Source: Ranitomeya variabilis (lineage: Eukaryota; Chordata; Amphibia; Anura; Dendrobatidae). From it: a stretch of 64,000 bases of DNA. A program made the translations under genes and the position numbers. Below, piece after piece: positions 42,624-53,995 of this stretch (the stretch's first letter is position 1; every line of letters starts with the position of its first letter). The stretch covers positions 832,442,888-832,506,887 of the forward strand of contig NC_135232.1 in NCBI RefSeq assembly GCF_051348905.1, given 5' to 3'. The notes below the pieces were generated by a model. It saw only the letters and a list, made by a program, of their open reading frames with translations. It was not told the DNA's origin and did no database searches.

Positions 42624-43589
42624 TTATATTCTCGCATCCATTACACAAAATTTATTTGTGCATACCGAGATACCTTTGAGTACAACCTTGAATAATACAT
42701 ATATAATTACAATAACTATAACTGCATGTATTAGGCTTTGCATAATCCCGGTAACCCACCCACCGAACCCTCTGAACCAATTGGCCGGGTTAAGAAAAGA
42801 AAAGGTATCTGACCACCAGCTATCCTTATTTTGGTCATTGTCTTTGTCATACTGATCCCTGAGTCGTTGTACATCTTCTAATTTAAATCTCATATTCATA
42901 GTACTATTCGGGTCTATATAATGACAGCAGGTGGGTCCGATGATTTGACACATACCCCCTTGTGAGGCAGTTAGGTAATCCAATACCAGGGTATGTTGGT
43001 TAGTGACTATTATAAGCTGATTCTGTACAGCTATACTAGTATTTAATATGTCCAATATATCCCAAATCTGGTCATCTAGATAATCCGTGGCTCTAACTAA
43101 TTTATCCCACATCTGTGTTAACATAGGATAAATAAAAATGGTACTAGCAATTTTGTTGGGAATTCCCATTTGTACTATATGTGGCCTCCCCGAGGGACGT
43201 GGTGAGTTATCTGCAGCTCTTTTATACAGTGTGTGCTTGGGCACGGCTTGCATATTCACTTGTTTATTTGAAATTATGAAAGTAGCCGGGGTTAGGCGTC
43301 CTAATGTACAAGTACCCTTTATACCTACGGGAAGCCATTTATATGCTCCTTCTCCGCATATCCAAAATGTACCCTCAGGCAGATCCCACAAAGCTGAGTG
43401 CTGCAATACCAATCTGTGAGCCAAATCCACAAAACTAGATACATTCTGAAGCATACACCAAGAGGGTTTTTGTCCCAAGGGGCCACATACATGCATTCCG
43501 TTGAGGTTAACATTATTAACATCAATATCATGAGTCTTATACTGCTTTTTTGCAATGGCTTGCATGTATCCATGATGCCTTTCCTTCAA
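42624..43589 (-). pseudogene. Retroviral env part (mainly transmembrane subunit)
   Basis: 321 open residues. The central part has a C-X6-CC motif (CQIIGPTCC) preceded by a heptad-like helix, then a WW-rich membrane-proximal stretch (NPANWFRGFGGW) and a strongly hydrophobic membrane span (IVIIYVLFKVVL) with a short tail. This is the gamma-type transmembrane fold. No signal peptide is seen at the start, so the surface subunit is not fully represented. Confidence 0.85.
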
Positions 43590-45369
43590 GCTTGACTGCT
43601 GTTGGAGTTGTTAACAGGACTTGGAAAGGTCCATCAAATCTCGGTTCCAGAGTCTTTCTGGTGTGTCTTTTCACGTAGACTTGATCACCAGGTTCCAACT
43701 TGTGGCCTCCTTCGAGATTTTCTGGATCTGGAAGGGAAGCAAAAACTTGCGAATGCACTTTAGTTAAACGTTTTTGTAATTCTTGTACATAAGCAGTTAA
43801 AGTCTCAGTATTCAACATCAGTTGTTGTGGAAAATAACAACCCAAATTTGCTGCTCTACCAAAAAGAATCTCATGTGGTGACAGCTTAGCCTTCCCCCTT
43901 GGGGCGTTTCGGATGGAATACAGGGCAAGTGGTAGACACTCGGTCCAAGGCTTTCCTGTTTCTGCCATGGCCTTCTGGATTTTTAATTTTATTGTTCCAT
44001 TTAATCTTTCCACTTTACCTGAACTCTGTGGGTGATACGAAGTGTGAAACTGGTTTTCTACTCCCAACATTTTCATAACATTCTGGAATATTTCCCCAGT
44101 AAAATGGGTACCCCTATCTGACTCGATCACCTCAGGCATGCCGTAACGGGGTATCAGTTCATGTGCTATTTTAATGGCAGTAGTTTTTGCTGAGGCTTTA
44201 CGAACTGGATAAGCCTCTGGCCACCCTGAGAACATGTCCACACACACAAGCACATATTCGTATCCATTGTACCTAGGAAGTTGGATGTAGTCGATCTGGA
44301 GTCTTTGAAAGGGATACAGTGGTCTTACATGATGCTTGGTTAGGGTTCTAATGGTCTGACCTGGATTGTGTGCCAGGCATATAGCGCATGCAGCACACAT
44401 GTTCCGAGCGAAATTACTAAAGCCTGGAGCCAACCACCTTTCTTTTACCTTGAGCGTCATACCATTTGCCGACACATGCGTAGGTAGGTGGAGGTCACTT
44501 GCCACTGCGGGGTACCAGGCTCTGGGTAAACACAACAAAGTTCCTTTTTTCCATAATCCTTGCTGCTCTTCTGCCCCTTTTTTCTGCCACTGCCCTCGTT
44601 CTTCGTCATCTACCTGTTTCTGAGCTTCCTTCAATCTCTCCTCATCATCTTCAGAGCTATCTAGTGTGTGAGCATGATGTAAGGGTTTACGTGCTGCCTG
44701 TTTTGCTGCCTTATCGGCTTTATCGTTACCCCTGGCTTCCTCGGTGTCGAGTCTCACATGTGCAGCTACCTTTATCACCGCTATTTCTTTAGTTTCTTGT
44801 GCTGCCTCCAGAATCTGTCTAATGAGGGAGGCATGTTTAACAGGTTGGCCTGAAGCAGTCATATAACCTCTGGCTCTCCATATTACGCCAAAATCGAAAA
44901 TAATGCCATGTGCATATCTAGAATCAGTGTATATGTTTGCTGTCTGATCTTTGGCTATTTTTAGAGCTTCAACCAATGCTGTAAGTTCTGCTTCTTGTGC
45001 AGACTGATTAGCAGGGAGAGGTTCTGCTTTCAGCACTTCATGCTGAGTTACTACCGCATAACCTGTATGAAATTGTCCATTCATATCTGCATATCTACTG
45101 CCATCTATGAAAAGTTCAAATGTAGCATTACAGAGTGGCTTGTCACGTACATTACATAAGCCCTGAGTCTCTTGTTCCATTAATTGTACACAATCATGCA
45201 TTGACTTTGATGGGTCAAAGGAGTTGGAGAGTGCAGTTTCCTCAGGTATGGTACCCCCCTCAGACTCTAAAGGGAGCAAAGACGCGAGATTAAGAGTCTG
45301 AACCCTGGCAAAGGAAATGTTGGGCACCTTTAGCAAATAAAAATTTGGATACAAAGGTTTTAGGGCCAA
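43537..45369 (-). pseudogene. Retroviral pol part: RNase H and integrase
   Basis: 610 open residues. The N-terminal third resembles RNase H (FIDGSRYA, YTDSRYA and GNDKAD blocks). Then come the integrase zinc-binding region (HLPTH...CAAC) and a DDE core with the spacing of retroviral integrases, ending in an SH3-like region (GDQVYVKRH). The overlap with the env part at its end is usual for gammaretroviruses. Confidence 0.9.
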
Positions 45370-45583
45370 AGCTCACATTTAAAGGTTTTGTAAAGGGCAA
45401 CGCCTGAATTTTACCATCATACCCTTCTGCATATGTTACCTTTGAGGATATATTGTCAGGATATGGTAAAAAGTCCTGATTTAAAATGGAGGATGTTGCT
45501 CCCGTATCTATCAGAAAAGGTACATTTTTACCCTCAACCTCAATTTGTATTATTGGTCTTCTAGAAGGAAGAGAGACCTGCAT
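45290..45583 (-). pseudogene. Retroviral protease part
   Basis: 97 residues containing the aspartic protease motif LIDTGATSS near residue 30, which places it between gag and the rest of pol as expected. Whether it was made as a gag fusion by read-through or shifting cannot be told here. Confidence 0.82.
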
Positions 45584-45635
45584 AACTTTCAGTCATTCTG
45601 AACTGTCTGTTTGATCAGGCGCTGGGTTATTTATC

Positions 45636-47273
45636 CTACTTTTTGGGTACAAAGGTTCCTGAATCTATATCTGCTTTTCTCTTCCTACATTCCCTTTGGA
45701 AATGTCCTGGCTTCTTACAGTAATGACAAGTAAACTTTTGATTAGCAGAGCCAGTATTAGCCTGTGCAATTCTTACTGGCTTAGAATTTTCTCTTAAGTC
45801 CATTTCTATCCCTACAGCTTTCTGTCTAGCCAGGTGTGGGTCTTCCAAGGTTCTCCAATCAGGGGTTGCGGCCTTAAGCTTTTCCTTCACTTTTGGAGAC
45901 AATCCATCTATAAAGGTTTTTGTAACTAACCTCATCATTCCTGAAGCGGTTAGATCCATGCCTTCATCTCTGAAATTATTTTCTACACTTACATAATATT
46001 CGTCTACTGATTGTCCAGATTTCTGAGCCACCACTCCCGTTGTTCCTCTCTGCCTCTGTCTCTCCCTCATGAAAACCATTAAGTGATCTACAAATTGCGT
46101 ACCTGATTCTATCGTTTGTAAGGCACCATCTCCTTCTGTAAAAAACCTGTTTTTCCTGTTTAGTTTTGCATTTTCTAAGGCATTAGTACCTCTTGTATCT
46201 CGTCCTCCTATGACTCTCTTTAATTCCTCCATTCTGTCACTAGCATTTCCCCAATTGTATTCAAGATCTGCAGACAATCCTTTGTGATATCCTACAGGAG
46301 GCTGCAACTTTTTACAGAGTTGGGATGGGAGCCATACCCGAAGTAATGCACATGCAGCCCTATTACCTAGATTGTATTGTGTCACTACAGCTTCTAACCT
46401 ATTGGAGAGACTAATGGCTGATGCGCTTGTGTCAAATTTCCCTAATATCTGGCATAGGTTTGTTTTCTCTTGTATGGTGAGTGTTGTGCAATGTACTTGA
46501 TTGCTGCTGTTTATAAGCGAATTCTCCCTCAATTGTCTTAATCTACCTGACTCAGGAGTAAAGAGAGAGGAATTCTGATTTGGGTTGCCTTCAGGGCTAT
46601 CAGCAGTGCAGACAGGCTGCTCCTCCCCCCTTTTCAAGTCTCTTTCTTCCTGGTCAATAGATTTGCATATATGATTACAGCAATGACTATTCACTTTAGT
46701 ACTTTTCTGTGAGTTCAAAGACATAGTATCATGTTCTTTTAGTTCCAGTTTTACATTAGCATCATGCAATTGATTTCTAAGTATTGTCATAACATCATTA
46801 TACTTAGCTTCTTTTTCTTCTAGCAAAGCAATTTGCTGTTCCCTAAGTTTACATCTTTCCTTATAATCCTCGAGCTTATCTTTTAACTCACAATTTCGGT
46901 AATTCATATTGTCTACCTCATCCCTTAGATTTTCACATTCACAACTAGGATCTTCAGCACTAGCAATAGCCATACTGACTAACTGTTCAATTTTGTCCAC
47001 CTCACCTCTAAATTGAGCTTTCTCTGAATACCAATGCAATTCCTTTTGCTCTGCAATTCCTTTCATTTTCAACAACATACACAAAACATTTGCTAACTTC
47101 TCTTTCTTTGCTTTCTTTTTCGACAATTTACTCTTGTTCTCACTCTGCCCTTCACATTGTTTCATTAGGTCATTAAACTGATGTGTCAATGCATCATCTG
47201 CACAAGTATTAAACTGAGCAGAGGCATACTTTTCAATAAACTTGCTGACTATTTCCATGTTAATTATTTCCAA
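45636..47273 (-). CDS. Retroviral gag part
   Basis: 545 residues. The N-terminal half is rich in charged heptads (about 85-190), a likely coiled coil. The middle to C-terminal part is capsid-like, and a single CCHC zinc knuckle (CHYCKKPGHFQREC) sits near the end, as in gamma-like Gag. I see no N-terminal MGxxx myristoylation signal. Fossil status as for the element. Confidence 0.85.
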   Translation of the reverse strand: MEIINMEIVSKFIEKYASAQFNTCADDALTHQFNDLMKQCEGQSENKSKLSKKKAKKEKLANVLCMLLKMKGIAEQKELHWYSEKAQFRGEVDKIEQLVSMAIASAEDPSCECENLRDEVDNMNYRNCELKDKLEDYKERCKLREQQIALLEEKEAKYNDVMTILRNQLHDANVKLELKEHDTMSLNSQKSTKVNSHCCNHICKSIDQEERDLKRGEEQPVCTADSPEGNPNQNSSLFTPESGRLRQLRENSLINSSNQVHCTTLTIQEKTNLCQILGKFDTSASAISLSNRLEAVVTQYNLGNRAACALLRVWLPSQLCKKLQPPVGYHKGLSADLEYNWGNASDRMEELKRVIGGRDTRGTNALENAKLNRKNRFFTEGDGALQTIESGTQFVDHLMVFMRERQRQRGTTGVVAQKSGQSVDEYYVSVENNFRDEGMDLTASGMMRLVTKTFIDGLSPKVKEKLKAATPDWRTLEDPHLARQKAVGIEMDLRENSKPVRIAQANTGSANQKFTCHYCKKPGHFQRECRKRKADIDSGTFVPKK

Positions 47274-47450
47274 CTATTTTCACAGAAGTAAACAAAAATA
47301 AACAAATCAATCTTTCCAAACAGAAATTACAAATTAACTAAACACAACACATAAACCAGTGAATCTCTCTCCTTTATGATAGTATAGATATCTAATTCTT
47401 CTGGTTCCTACTTTGTTTGCTTATTCCCCATTTTCTTATCCTGAGCTTCT

Positions 47451-47586
47451 TTGCCCTAGGTGGCGTTTGGGTATGAGAATACCTCGTTACCTTCTTCCTA
47501 AGGAGCTAGGATGTCTTTTTTCTTGCCCTAGGTGGCGTTTGGGTATGAGAATACCTCGTTACCTTCTTCCTAAGGAGCTAGGATGT
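47451..47586. repeat. Direct repeat, 2 x 64 bp, in the leader
   Basis: Copies at 47451-47514 and 47523-47586, apparently identical, starting TTGCCCTAGGTGGCG. Spacing 72 bp. Confidence 0.92.
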
Positions 47587-47675
47587 TTAACGGCTTCTGC
47601 GTACCGTGCTAATATAAGAAAATCCTGATTCCTACACCTATAGCAAACAACATAAATGCAACCAGACAGACGTAT

Positions 47676-47776
47676 CTTGTCCCAGGCTAATTTATCTGTC
47701 CTGGGCTCATACTATCATACAGAAGATCAAACTTGTCCCAGGCTAATTTATCTGTCCTGGGCTCATACTATCATAC
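47676..47776. repeat. Direct repeat, 2 x 45 bp, in the leader
   Basis: Copies at 47676-47720 and 47732-47776, starting CTTGTCCCAGGC. Spacing 56 bp. Each holds a short inverted pair CCCAGG/CCTGGG, so each copy could form a small hairpin. Confidence 0.9.
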
Positions 47777-48209
47777 ACTTATCCGTCACCAGGTTTTCAT
47801 CAAAGACAGGGTCAGAGATTGAACATAGGCTCAGAGGTCTCCCCGAAAGGACGCAACCACGTTGCCCAGTGGGTCAGTCACTTCTTCTGTTTCAACACCC
47901 TGGGCGGCTTATAGGGCTATTCCCAACTTCCACACACCTTCCATTCACATTCACTCTCATTCAATGCTGTACTCCGTGAGGTGATCAATTCCTAAATAGT
48001 TCAAGAACCCGAGCTATAGGTATCCTCCTCTACTAGAACTACCCGCTAAAGAACACGACACAGAAAATCTTACGGACAGTGCAGGGCAGATAAGAGATCT
48101 AACAGTGTCTCTTACCTGGCCAGGTTTTTGTTCATCTGCCGTCCATTATCCCAGATTCTCTTTTTGTTCGTATTCTGCCGGTGTTCTTGAAGGAATACAC
48201 TGACCTCGG

Positions 48210-48227
48210 GTCCCTGTTCAGGCGCCA
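48210..48227 (-). other. Primer binding site, lysine tRNA type
   Basis: TGGCGCCTGAACAGGGAC on the - strand, five bases inside the 5' LTR. It complements the 3' end of a tRNA-Lys(UUU) isodecoder and differs by one base from the classic Lys3 site. It does not match the surrounding tRNA-Ala genes. Confidence 0.88.
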
Positions 48228-48232
48228 GGAAA

Positions 48233-48657
48233 TGTCAAGATCTCACTCAGTCGGAGCAGCCCTTGGAAGTGGGGAGTCACCAGAAATAATACACAAGACA
48301 CCTCTCGTATAGTGTATCACTGGGAAGCCTTCTGAAGCACGCCTGCCTTCATGCTGCTATCCTCTCTTTATATAGTTTGTACAGGTAGTTTCAATGGTTA
48401 AGTTAGTTTCAGTGGTTATACAAGTTTTACAAGTTTGAACAAAGAAAGAAGGTAAAAACAGTTTCGTGGGCGGCAGTTTCACAAACAAAACAATACAGTG
48501 GCAGTTTCACAAGCAAACAGTACAAAGGCAATTCCACAGACAAGAAAACCAGGATTTCATACTATAGCTAAAATGTCTTTGAATGGACAGGTCAATATTT
48601 ATCACAAATTCTTTTTTGTGGTTCATTGAGGTAACCATTTTTGTTCTGCTCTTCACA
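48233..48657 (-). repeat. 5' LTR of the retrovirus
   Basis: 425 bp, the upstream LTR in element sense; TATA-like box at 48367-48374 (- strand). Nearly identical to the LTR at 42147. Confidence 0.93.
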
Positions 48658-49114
48658 ACTCGCAAGGAATCTTTGACGCTTAAACTGGCTTCTTCGCCAG
48701 GTCACATAGCAGGACGAGGCTTTTTGCTGCGGCAGATTCTAAAGACTGCATGCAACCTAAGGCAAGGGCAACACTTTACCACCCAGTAAAATGTTTTCAA
48801 TGGGAACTGGACTTTCAACAAACTTTGCACAAATCAATAGCACAGGCAAATATAGGAAACTTTCTCTAGCCTGATTAAAGTCGGAAATGTGCAATAGCTT
48901 TGCATTAAGGACAAGCTTCAGAGTCTCTACTTGGTATCATCAGAAAACCGAGTTGGAGTGTCGTGCCGGAAGCTTGAATAGGTCAGCTGATGTATCTCTA
49001 AGAATTCACAGAGTTTTTTTCTCAAGGTGGTTCAGCGATTTGAATAAATGCCAACCCTTGTCTGCAAAAATCTTGACCCGTTTCCTGCAATTTTCTGAAA
49101 GTGGTGCAAATAAC

Positions 49115-49186
49115 GGGGATGTAGCTCAGTGGTAGAGCGCACGCTTTGCATGTGTGAGGCCCCGGGTTCAATCCCCGGCATCTCCA
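49115..49186 (+). tRNA. tRNA-Ala (TGC)
   Basis: Consensus; close T4 stop. Confidence 0.96.
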
Positions 49187-49313
49187 TGGCCTGGTTTTAC
49201 GTGCAAAGGACGCACTTCCTACAGGTGACTACTTTTCCTTCTCCTTATGTGGTTCCTGCAGTCACTCGGTGAAAGAATTACTTGTCAGTGCTCCATCCCA
49301 CTAAGAGACTTTT

Positions 49314-49385
49314 GGGGATGTAGCTCAGTGGTAGAGCGCATGCTTCGCATGTATGAGGTCCTGGGTTCAACCCCCAGCATCTCCA
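49314..49385 (+). tRNA. tRNA-Ala (CGC)
   Basis: Consensus. Confidence 0.96.
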
Positions 49386-49905
49386 AACTTTTCCTAATAT
49401 GGCTAGAAAGCTTTAGCAAACACACTCACGCTTAGTAGTGTCGTCAAGACTCGCAAGGAATCTTTGACGCTTAAACTGGCTTCTTTGCCAGGTCACATAG
49501 CAGGACGAGGCTTTTTGCCGCGGCAGATTCTAAAGACTGCATGCAACCTAAGGCAAGGGCAACACTTTACCACCCAGTAAAATGTTTTCAATGGGAACTG
49601 GACTTTCAACAAACTTTGCACAAATCAATAGCACAGGCAAATATAGGAAACTTTCTCTAGCCTGATTAAAGTGGGAAATGTGCAATAGCTTTGCATTAAG
49701 GACAAGCTTCAGAGTCTCTACTTGGTATCATCAGAAAACCGAGTTGGAGTGTCGTGCCGGAAGCTTGAATAGGTCAGCTGATGTATCTCTAAGAATTCAC
49801 AGAGTTTTTTTCTCAAGGTGGTTCAGCGATTTGAATAAATGCCAACCCTTGTCTGCAAAAATCTTGACCCGTTTCCTGCAATTTTCTGAAAGTGGTGCAA
49901 ATAAC

Positions 49906-49977
49906 GAGGATGTAGCTCAGTGGTAGAGCGCACGCTTTGCATGTGTGAGGCCCCGGGTTCAATCCCCGGCATCTCCA
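49906..49977 (+). tRNA. tRNA-Ala (TGC), variant
   Basis: G2A: acceptor-stem A-C mismatch at 2-70, beside the identity pair. Confidence 0.83.
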
Positions 49978-50104
49978 TGGCCTGGGTTTACGTGCAAAGG
50001 ACGCACTTCCTACAGGTGACTACTTTTCCTTCTCCTTAGGTGGTTCCTGCAGTCACTCGGTGAAAGAATTACTTGTCAGTGCTCCATCCCACTGGGAGAC
50101 TTTT

Positions 50105-50176
50105 GGGGATGTAGCTCAGTGGTAGAGCGCATGCTTCGCATGTATGAGGTCCTGGGTTCAACCCCCAGCATCTCCA
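50105..50176 (+). tRNA. tRNA-Ala (CGC)
   Basis: Consensus; upstream spacer of the TTAGGTGG subtype. Confidence 0.96.
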
Positions 50177-50696
50177 AACTTTTCCTAATATGGCTAGAAA
50201 GCTTTAGCAAACACACTCACGCTTAGTAGTGTCGTCAAGACTCGCAAGGAATCTTTGACGCTTAAACTGGCTTCTTTGCCAGGTCACATAGCAGGACGAG
50301 GCTTTTTGCTGCGGCAGATTCTAAAGACTGCATGCAACCTAAGGCAAGGGCAACACTTTACCACCCAGTAAAATGTTTTCAATGGGAACTGGACTTTCAA
50401 CAAACTTTGCACAAATCAATAGCACAGGCAAATATAGGAAACTTTCTCTAGCCTGATTAAAGTGGGAAATGTGCAATAGCTTTGCATTAAGGACAAGCTT
50501 CAGAGTCTCTACTTGGTATCATCAGAAAACCGAGTTGGAGTGTCGTGCCGGAAGCTTGAATAGGTCAGCTGATGTATCTCTAAGAATTCACAGAGTTTTT
50601 TTCTCAAGGTGGTTCAGCGATTTGAATAAATGCCAACCCTTGTCTGCAAAAATCTTGACCCGTTTCCTGCAATTTTCTGAAAGTGGTGCAAATAAC

Positions 50697-50768
50697 GGGG
50701 ATGTAGCTCAGTGGTAGAGCGCACGCTTTGCATGTGTGAGGCCCCGGGTTCAATCCCCGGCATCTCCA
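50697..50768 (+). tRNA. tRNA-Ala (TGC)
   Basis: Consensus; close T4 stop. Confidence 0.96.
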
Positions 50769-50895
50769 TGGCCTGGTTTTACGTGCAAAGGACGCACTTC
50801 CTACAGGTGACTACTTTTCCTTCTCCTTATGTGGTTCCTGCAGTCACTCGGTGAAAGAATTACTTGTCAGTGCTCCATCCCACTAGGAGACTTTT

Positions 50896-50967
50896 GGGGA
50901 TGTAGCTCAGTGGTAGAGCGCATGCTTCGCATGTATGAGGTCCTGGGTTCAACCCCCAGCATCTCCA
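50896..50967 (+). tRNA. tRNA-Ala (CGC)
   Basis: Consensus. Confidence 0.96.
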
Positions 50968-51401
50968 AACTTTTCCTAATATGGCTAGAAAGCTTTAGCA
51001 AACACACTCACGCTTAGTAGTGTCGTCAAGACTCGCAAGGAATCTTTGACGCTTAAACTGGCTTCTTTGCCAGGTCACATAGCAGGACGAGGCTTTTTGC
51101 CGCGGCAGATTCTAAAGACTGCATGCAACCTAAGGCAAGGGCAACACTTTACCACCCAGTAAAATGTTTTCAATGGGAACTGGACTTTCAACAAACTTTG
51201 CACAAATCAATAGCACAGGCAAATATAGGAAACTTTCTCTAGCCTGATTAAAGTGGGAAATGTGCAATAGCTTTGCATTAAGGACAAGCTTCAGAGTCTC
51301 TACTTGGTATCATCAGAAAACCGAGTTGGAGTGTCGTGCCGGAAGCTTGAATAGGTCAGCTGATGTATCTCTAAGAATTCACAGAGTTTTTTTCTCAAGG
51401 T

Positions 51402-51423
51402 GGTTCAATCCCCGGCATCTCCA
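51402..51423 (+). pseudogene. tRNA-Ala (TGC) 3' remnant
   Basis: Only the last 22 bases (positions 51-72: B box, 3' T arm, 3' acceptor) remain. The long spacer runs directly into them at GGTTCA, which occurs both in the spacer (GGTGGTTCAGCG) and in the gene (GGGTTCAATC). The unit is 136 bp short. Confidence 0.92.
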
Positions 51424-51550
51424 TGTCCTGGGTTTACGTGCAAAGGACGCACTTCCTACAGGTGACTACTTTTCCTTCTCCTTATGTGGTTACTGCAGTC
51501 ACTCGGTGAAAGAATTACTTGTCAGTGCTCCATCCCACTGGGAGACTTTT

Positions 51551-51622
51551 GGGGATGTAGCTCAGTGGTAGAGCGCATGCTTCGCATGTATGAGGTCCTG
51601 GGTTCAACCCCCAGCATCTCCA
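51551..51622 (+). tRNA. tRNA-Ala (CGC)
   Basis: Consensus; the only gene left in its unit. Confidence 0.96.
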
Positions 51623-52142
51623 AACTTTTCCTAATATGGCTAGAAAGCTTTAGAAAACACACTCACGCTTAGTAGTGTCGTCAAGACTCGCAAGGCATCT
51701 TTGACACTTAAACTTGCTTCTTTGCCAGGTCACATAGCAGGACGAGGCTTTTTGCTGCGGCAGATTCTAAAGACTGCATGCAACCTAAGGCAAGGGCAAC
51801 ACTTTACCACCCAGTAAAATGTTTTCAATGGGAACTGGACTTTCAACAAACTTTGCACAAATCAATAGCACAGGCAAATATAGGAAACTTTCTCTAGCCT
51901 GATTAAAGTGGGAAATGTGCAATAGCTTTGCATTAAGGACAAGCTTCAGAGTCTCTACTTGGTATCATCAGAAAACCGAGTTGGAGTGTCGTGCCGGAAG
52001 CTTGAATAGGTCAGCTGATGTATCTCTAAGAATTCACAGAGTTTTTTTCTCAAGGTGGTTCAGCGATTTGAATAAATGCCAACCCTTGTCTGCAAAAATC
52101 TTGACCCGTTTCCTGCAATTTTCTGAAAGTGGTGCAAATAAC

Positions 52143-52214
52143 GGGGATGTAGCTCAGTGGTAGAGCGCACGCTTTGCATGTGTGAGGCCCCGGGTTCAAT
52201 CCCCGGCATCTCCA
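52143..52214 (+). tRNA. tRNA-Ala (TGC)
   Basis: Consensus; close T4 stop. Confidence 0.96.
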
Positions 52215-52341
52215 TGGCCTGGTTTTACGTGCAAAGGACGCACTTCCTACAGGTGACTACTTTTCCTTCTCCTTATGTGGTTCCTGCAGTCACTCGGTGA
52301 AAGAATTACTTGTCAGTGCTCCATCCCACTAGGAGACTTTT

Positions 52342-52413
52342 GGGGATGTAGCTCAGTGGTAGAGCGCATGCTTCGCATGTATGAGGTCCTGGGTTCAACC
52401 CCCAGCATCTCCA
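52342..52413 (+). tRNA. tRNA-Ala (CGC)
   Basis: Consensus. Confidence 0.96.
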
Positions 52414-52933
52414 AACTTTTCCTAATATGGCTAGAAAGCTTTAGCAAACACACTCACGCTTAGTAGTGTCGTCAAGACTCGCAAGGAATCTTTGACGCTT
52501 AAACTGGCTTCTTTGCCAGGTCACATAGCAGGACGAGGCTTTTTGCTGCGGCAGATTCTAAAGACTGCATGCAACCTAAGGCAAGGGCAACACTTTACCA
52601 CCCAGTAAAATGTTTTCAATGGGAACTGGACTTTCAACAAACTTTGCACAAATCAATAGCACAGGCAAATATAGGAAACTTTCTCTAGCCTGATTAAAGT
52701 GGGAAATGTGCAATAGCTTTGCATTAAGGACAAGCTTCAGAGTCTCTACTTGGTATCATCAGAAAACCGAGTTGGAGTGTCGTGCCGGAAGCTTGAATAG
52801 GTCAGCTGATGTATCTCTAAGAATTCACAGAGTTTTTTTCTCAAGGTGGTTCAGCGATTTGAATAAATGCCAACCCTTGTCTGCAAAAATCTTGACCCGT
52901 TTCCTGCAATTTTCTGAAAGTGGTGCAAATAAC

Positions 52934-53005
52934 GGGGATGTAGCTCAGTGGTAGAGCGCACGCTTTGCATGTGTGAGGCCCCGGGTTCAATCCCCGGCAT
53001 CTCCA
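52934..53005 (+). tRNA. tRNA-Ala (TGC)
   Basis: Consensus; close T4 stop. Confidence 0.96.
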
Positions 53006-53132
53006 TGGCCTGGTTTTACGTGCAAAGGACGCACTTCCTACAGGTGACTACTTTTCCTTCTCCTTATGTGGTTCCTGCAGTCACTCGGTGAAAGAATTAC
53101 TTGTCAGTGCTCCATCCCACTAGGAGACTTTT

Positions 53133-53204
53133 GGGGATGTAGCTCAGTGGTAGAGCGCATGCTTCGCATGTATGAGGTCCTGGGTTCAACCCCCAGCATC
53201 TCCA
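53133..53204 (+). tRNA. tRNA-Ala (CGC)
   Basis: Consensus. Confidence 0.96.
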
Positions 53205-53724
53205 AACTTTTCCTAATATGGCTAGAAAGCTTTAGCAAACACACTCACGCTTAGTAGTGTCGTCAAGACTCGCAAGGAATCTTTGACGCTTAAACTGGCT
53301 TCTTTGCCAGGTCACATAGCAGGACGAGGCTTTTTGCCGCGGCAGATTCTAAAGACTGCATGCAACCTAAGGCAAGGGCAACACTTTACCACCCAGTAAA
53401 ATGTTTTCAATGGGAACTGGACTTTCAACAAACTTTGCACAAATCAATAGCACAGGCAAATATAGGAAACTTTCTCTAGCCTGATTAAAGTGGGAAATGT
53501 GCAATAGCTTTGCATTAAGGACAAGCTTCAGAGTCTCTACTTGGTATCATCAGAAAACCGAGTTGGAGTGTCGTGCCGGAAGCTTGAATAGGTCAGCTGA
53601 TGTATCTCTAAGAATTCACAGAGTTTTTTTCTCAAGGTGGTTCAGCGATTTGAATAAATGCCAACCCTTGTCTGCAAAAATCTTGACCCGTTTCCTGCAA
53701 TTTTCTGAAAGTGGTGCAAATAAC

Positions 53725-53796
53725 GGGGATGTAGCTCAGTGGTAGAGCGCACGCTTTGCATGTGTGAGGCCCCGGGTTCAATCCCCGGCATCTCCA
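53725..53796 (+). tRNA. tRNA-Ala (TGC)
   Basis: Consensus. Confidence 0.96.
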
Positions 53797-53923
53797 TGGC
53801 CTGGGTTTACGTGCAAAGGACGCACTTCCTACAGGTGACTACTTTTCCTTCTCCTTAGGTGGTTCCTGCAGTCACTCGGTGAAAGAATTACTTGTCAGTG
53901 CTCCATCCCACTGGGAGACTTTT

Positions 53924-53995
53924 GGGGATGTAGCTCAGTGGTAGAGCGCATGCTTCGCATGTATGAGGTCCTGGGTTCAACCCCCAGCATCTCCA
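53924..53995 (+). tRNA. tRNA-Ala (CGC)
   Basis: Consensus. Confidence 0.96.

Larger units (their letters stand above)
47274..48209 (-). other. Retroviral leader between primer site and gag
   Basis: About 940 bases without a convincing protein signal on either strand. It contains two separate tandem duplications (47451-47586 and 47676-47776). A packaging signal would be expected here, but I cannot identify one. Confidence 0.7.
42147..48657 (-). mobile_element. Endogenous retrovirus, class I (gamma-like)
   Basis: A 6.5-kb provirus inserted in the long spacer, reading on the - strand. Paired LTRs of 425 bp with TG...CA ends, a lysine-type primer site, a polypurine tract, gag, protease, RNase H-integrase and env parts are present. 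Integrase type, 4-bp duplication and the C-X6-CC env motif point to class I (gamma- or epsilon-like). It is a fossil: the coding part is incomplete, with roughly two or three breaks. The LTRs differ at about three sites by my reading (about 0.7%), so it is young, perhaps a few million years if an ordinary vertebrate neutral rate applies. Confidence 0.95.

Noticed and set aside
44366-44623. + strand open frames across the retrovirus (also 43138-43419, 44499-44792 and 47413-47628)
   Set aside because: Antisense of pol, env or leader; the last is produced by the leader duplication.
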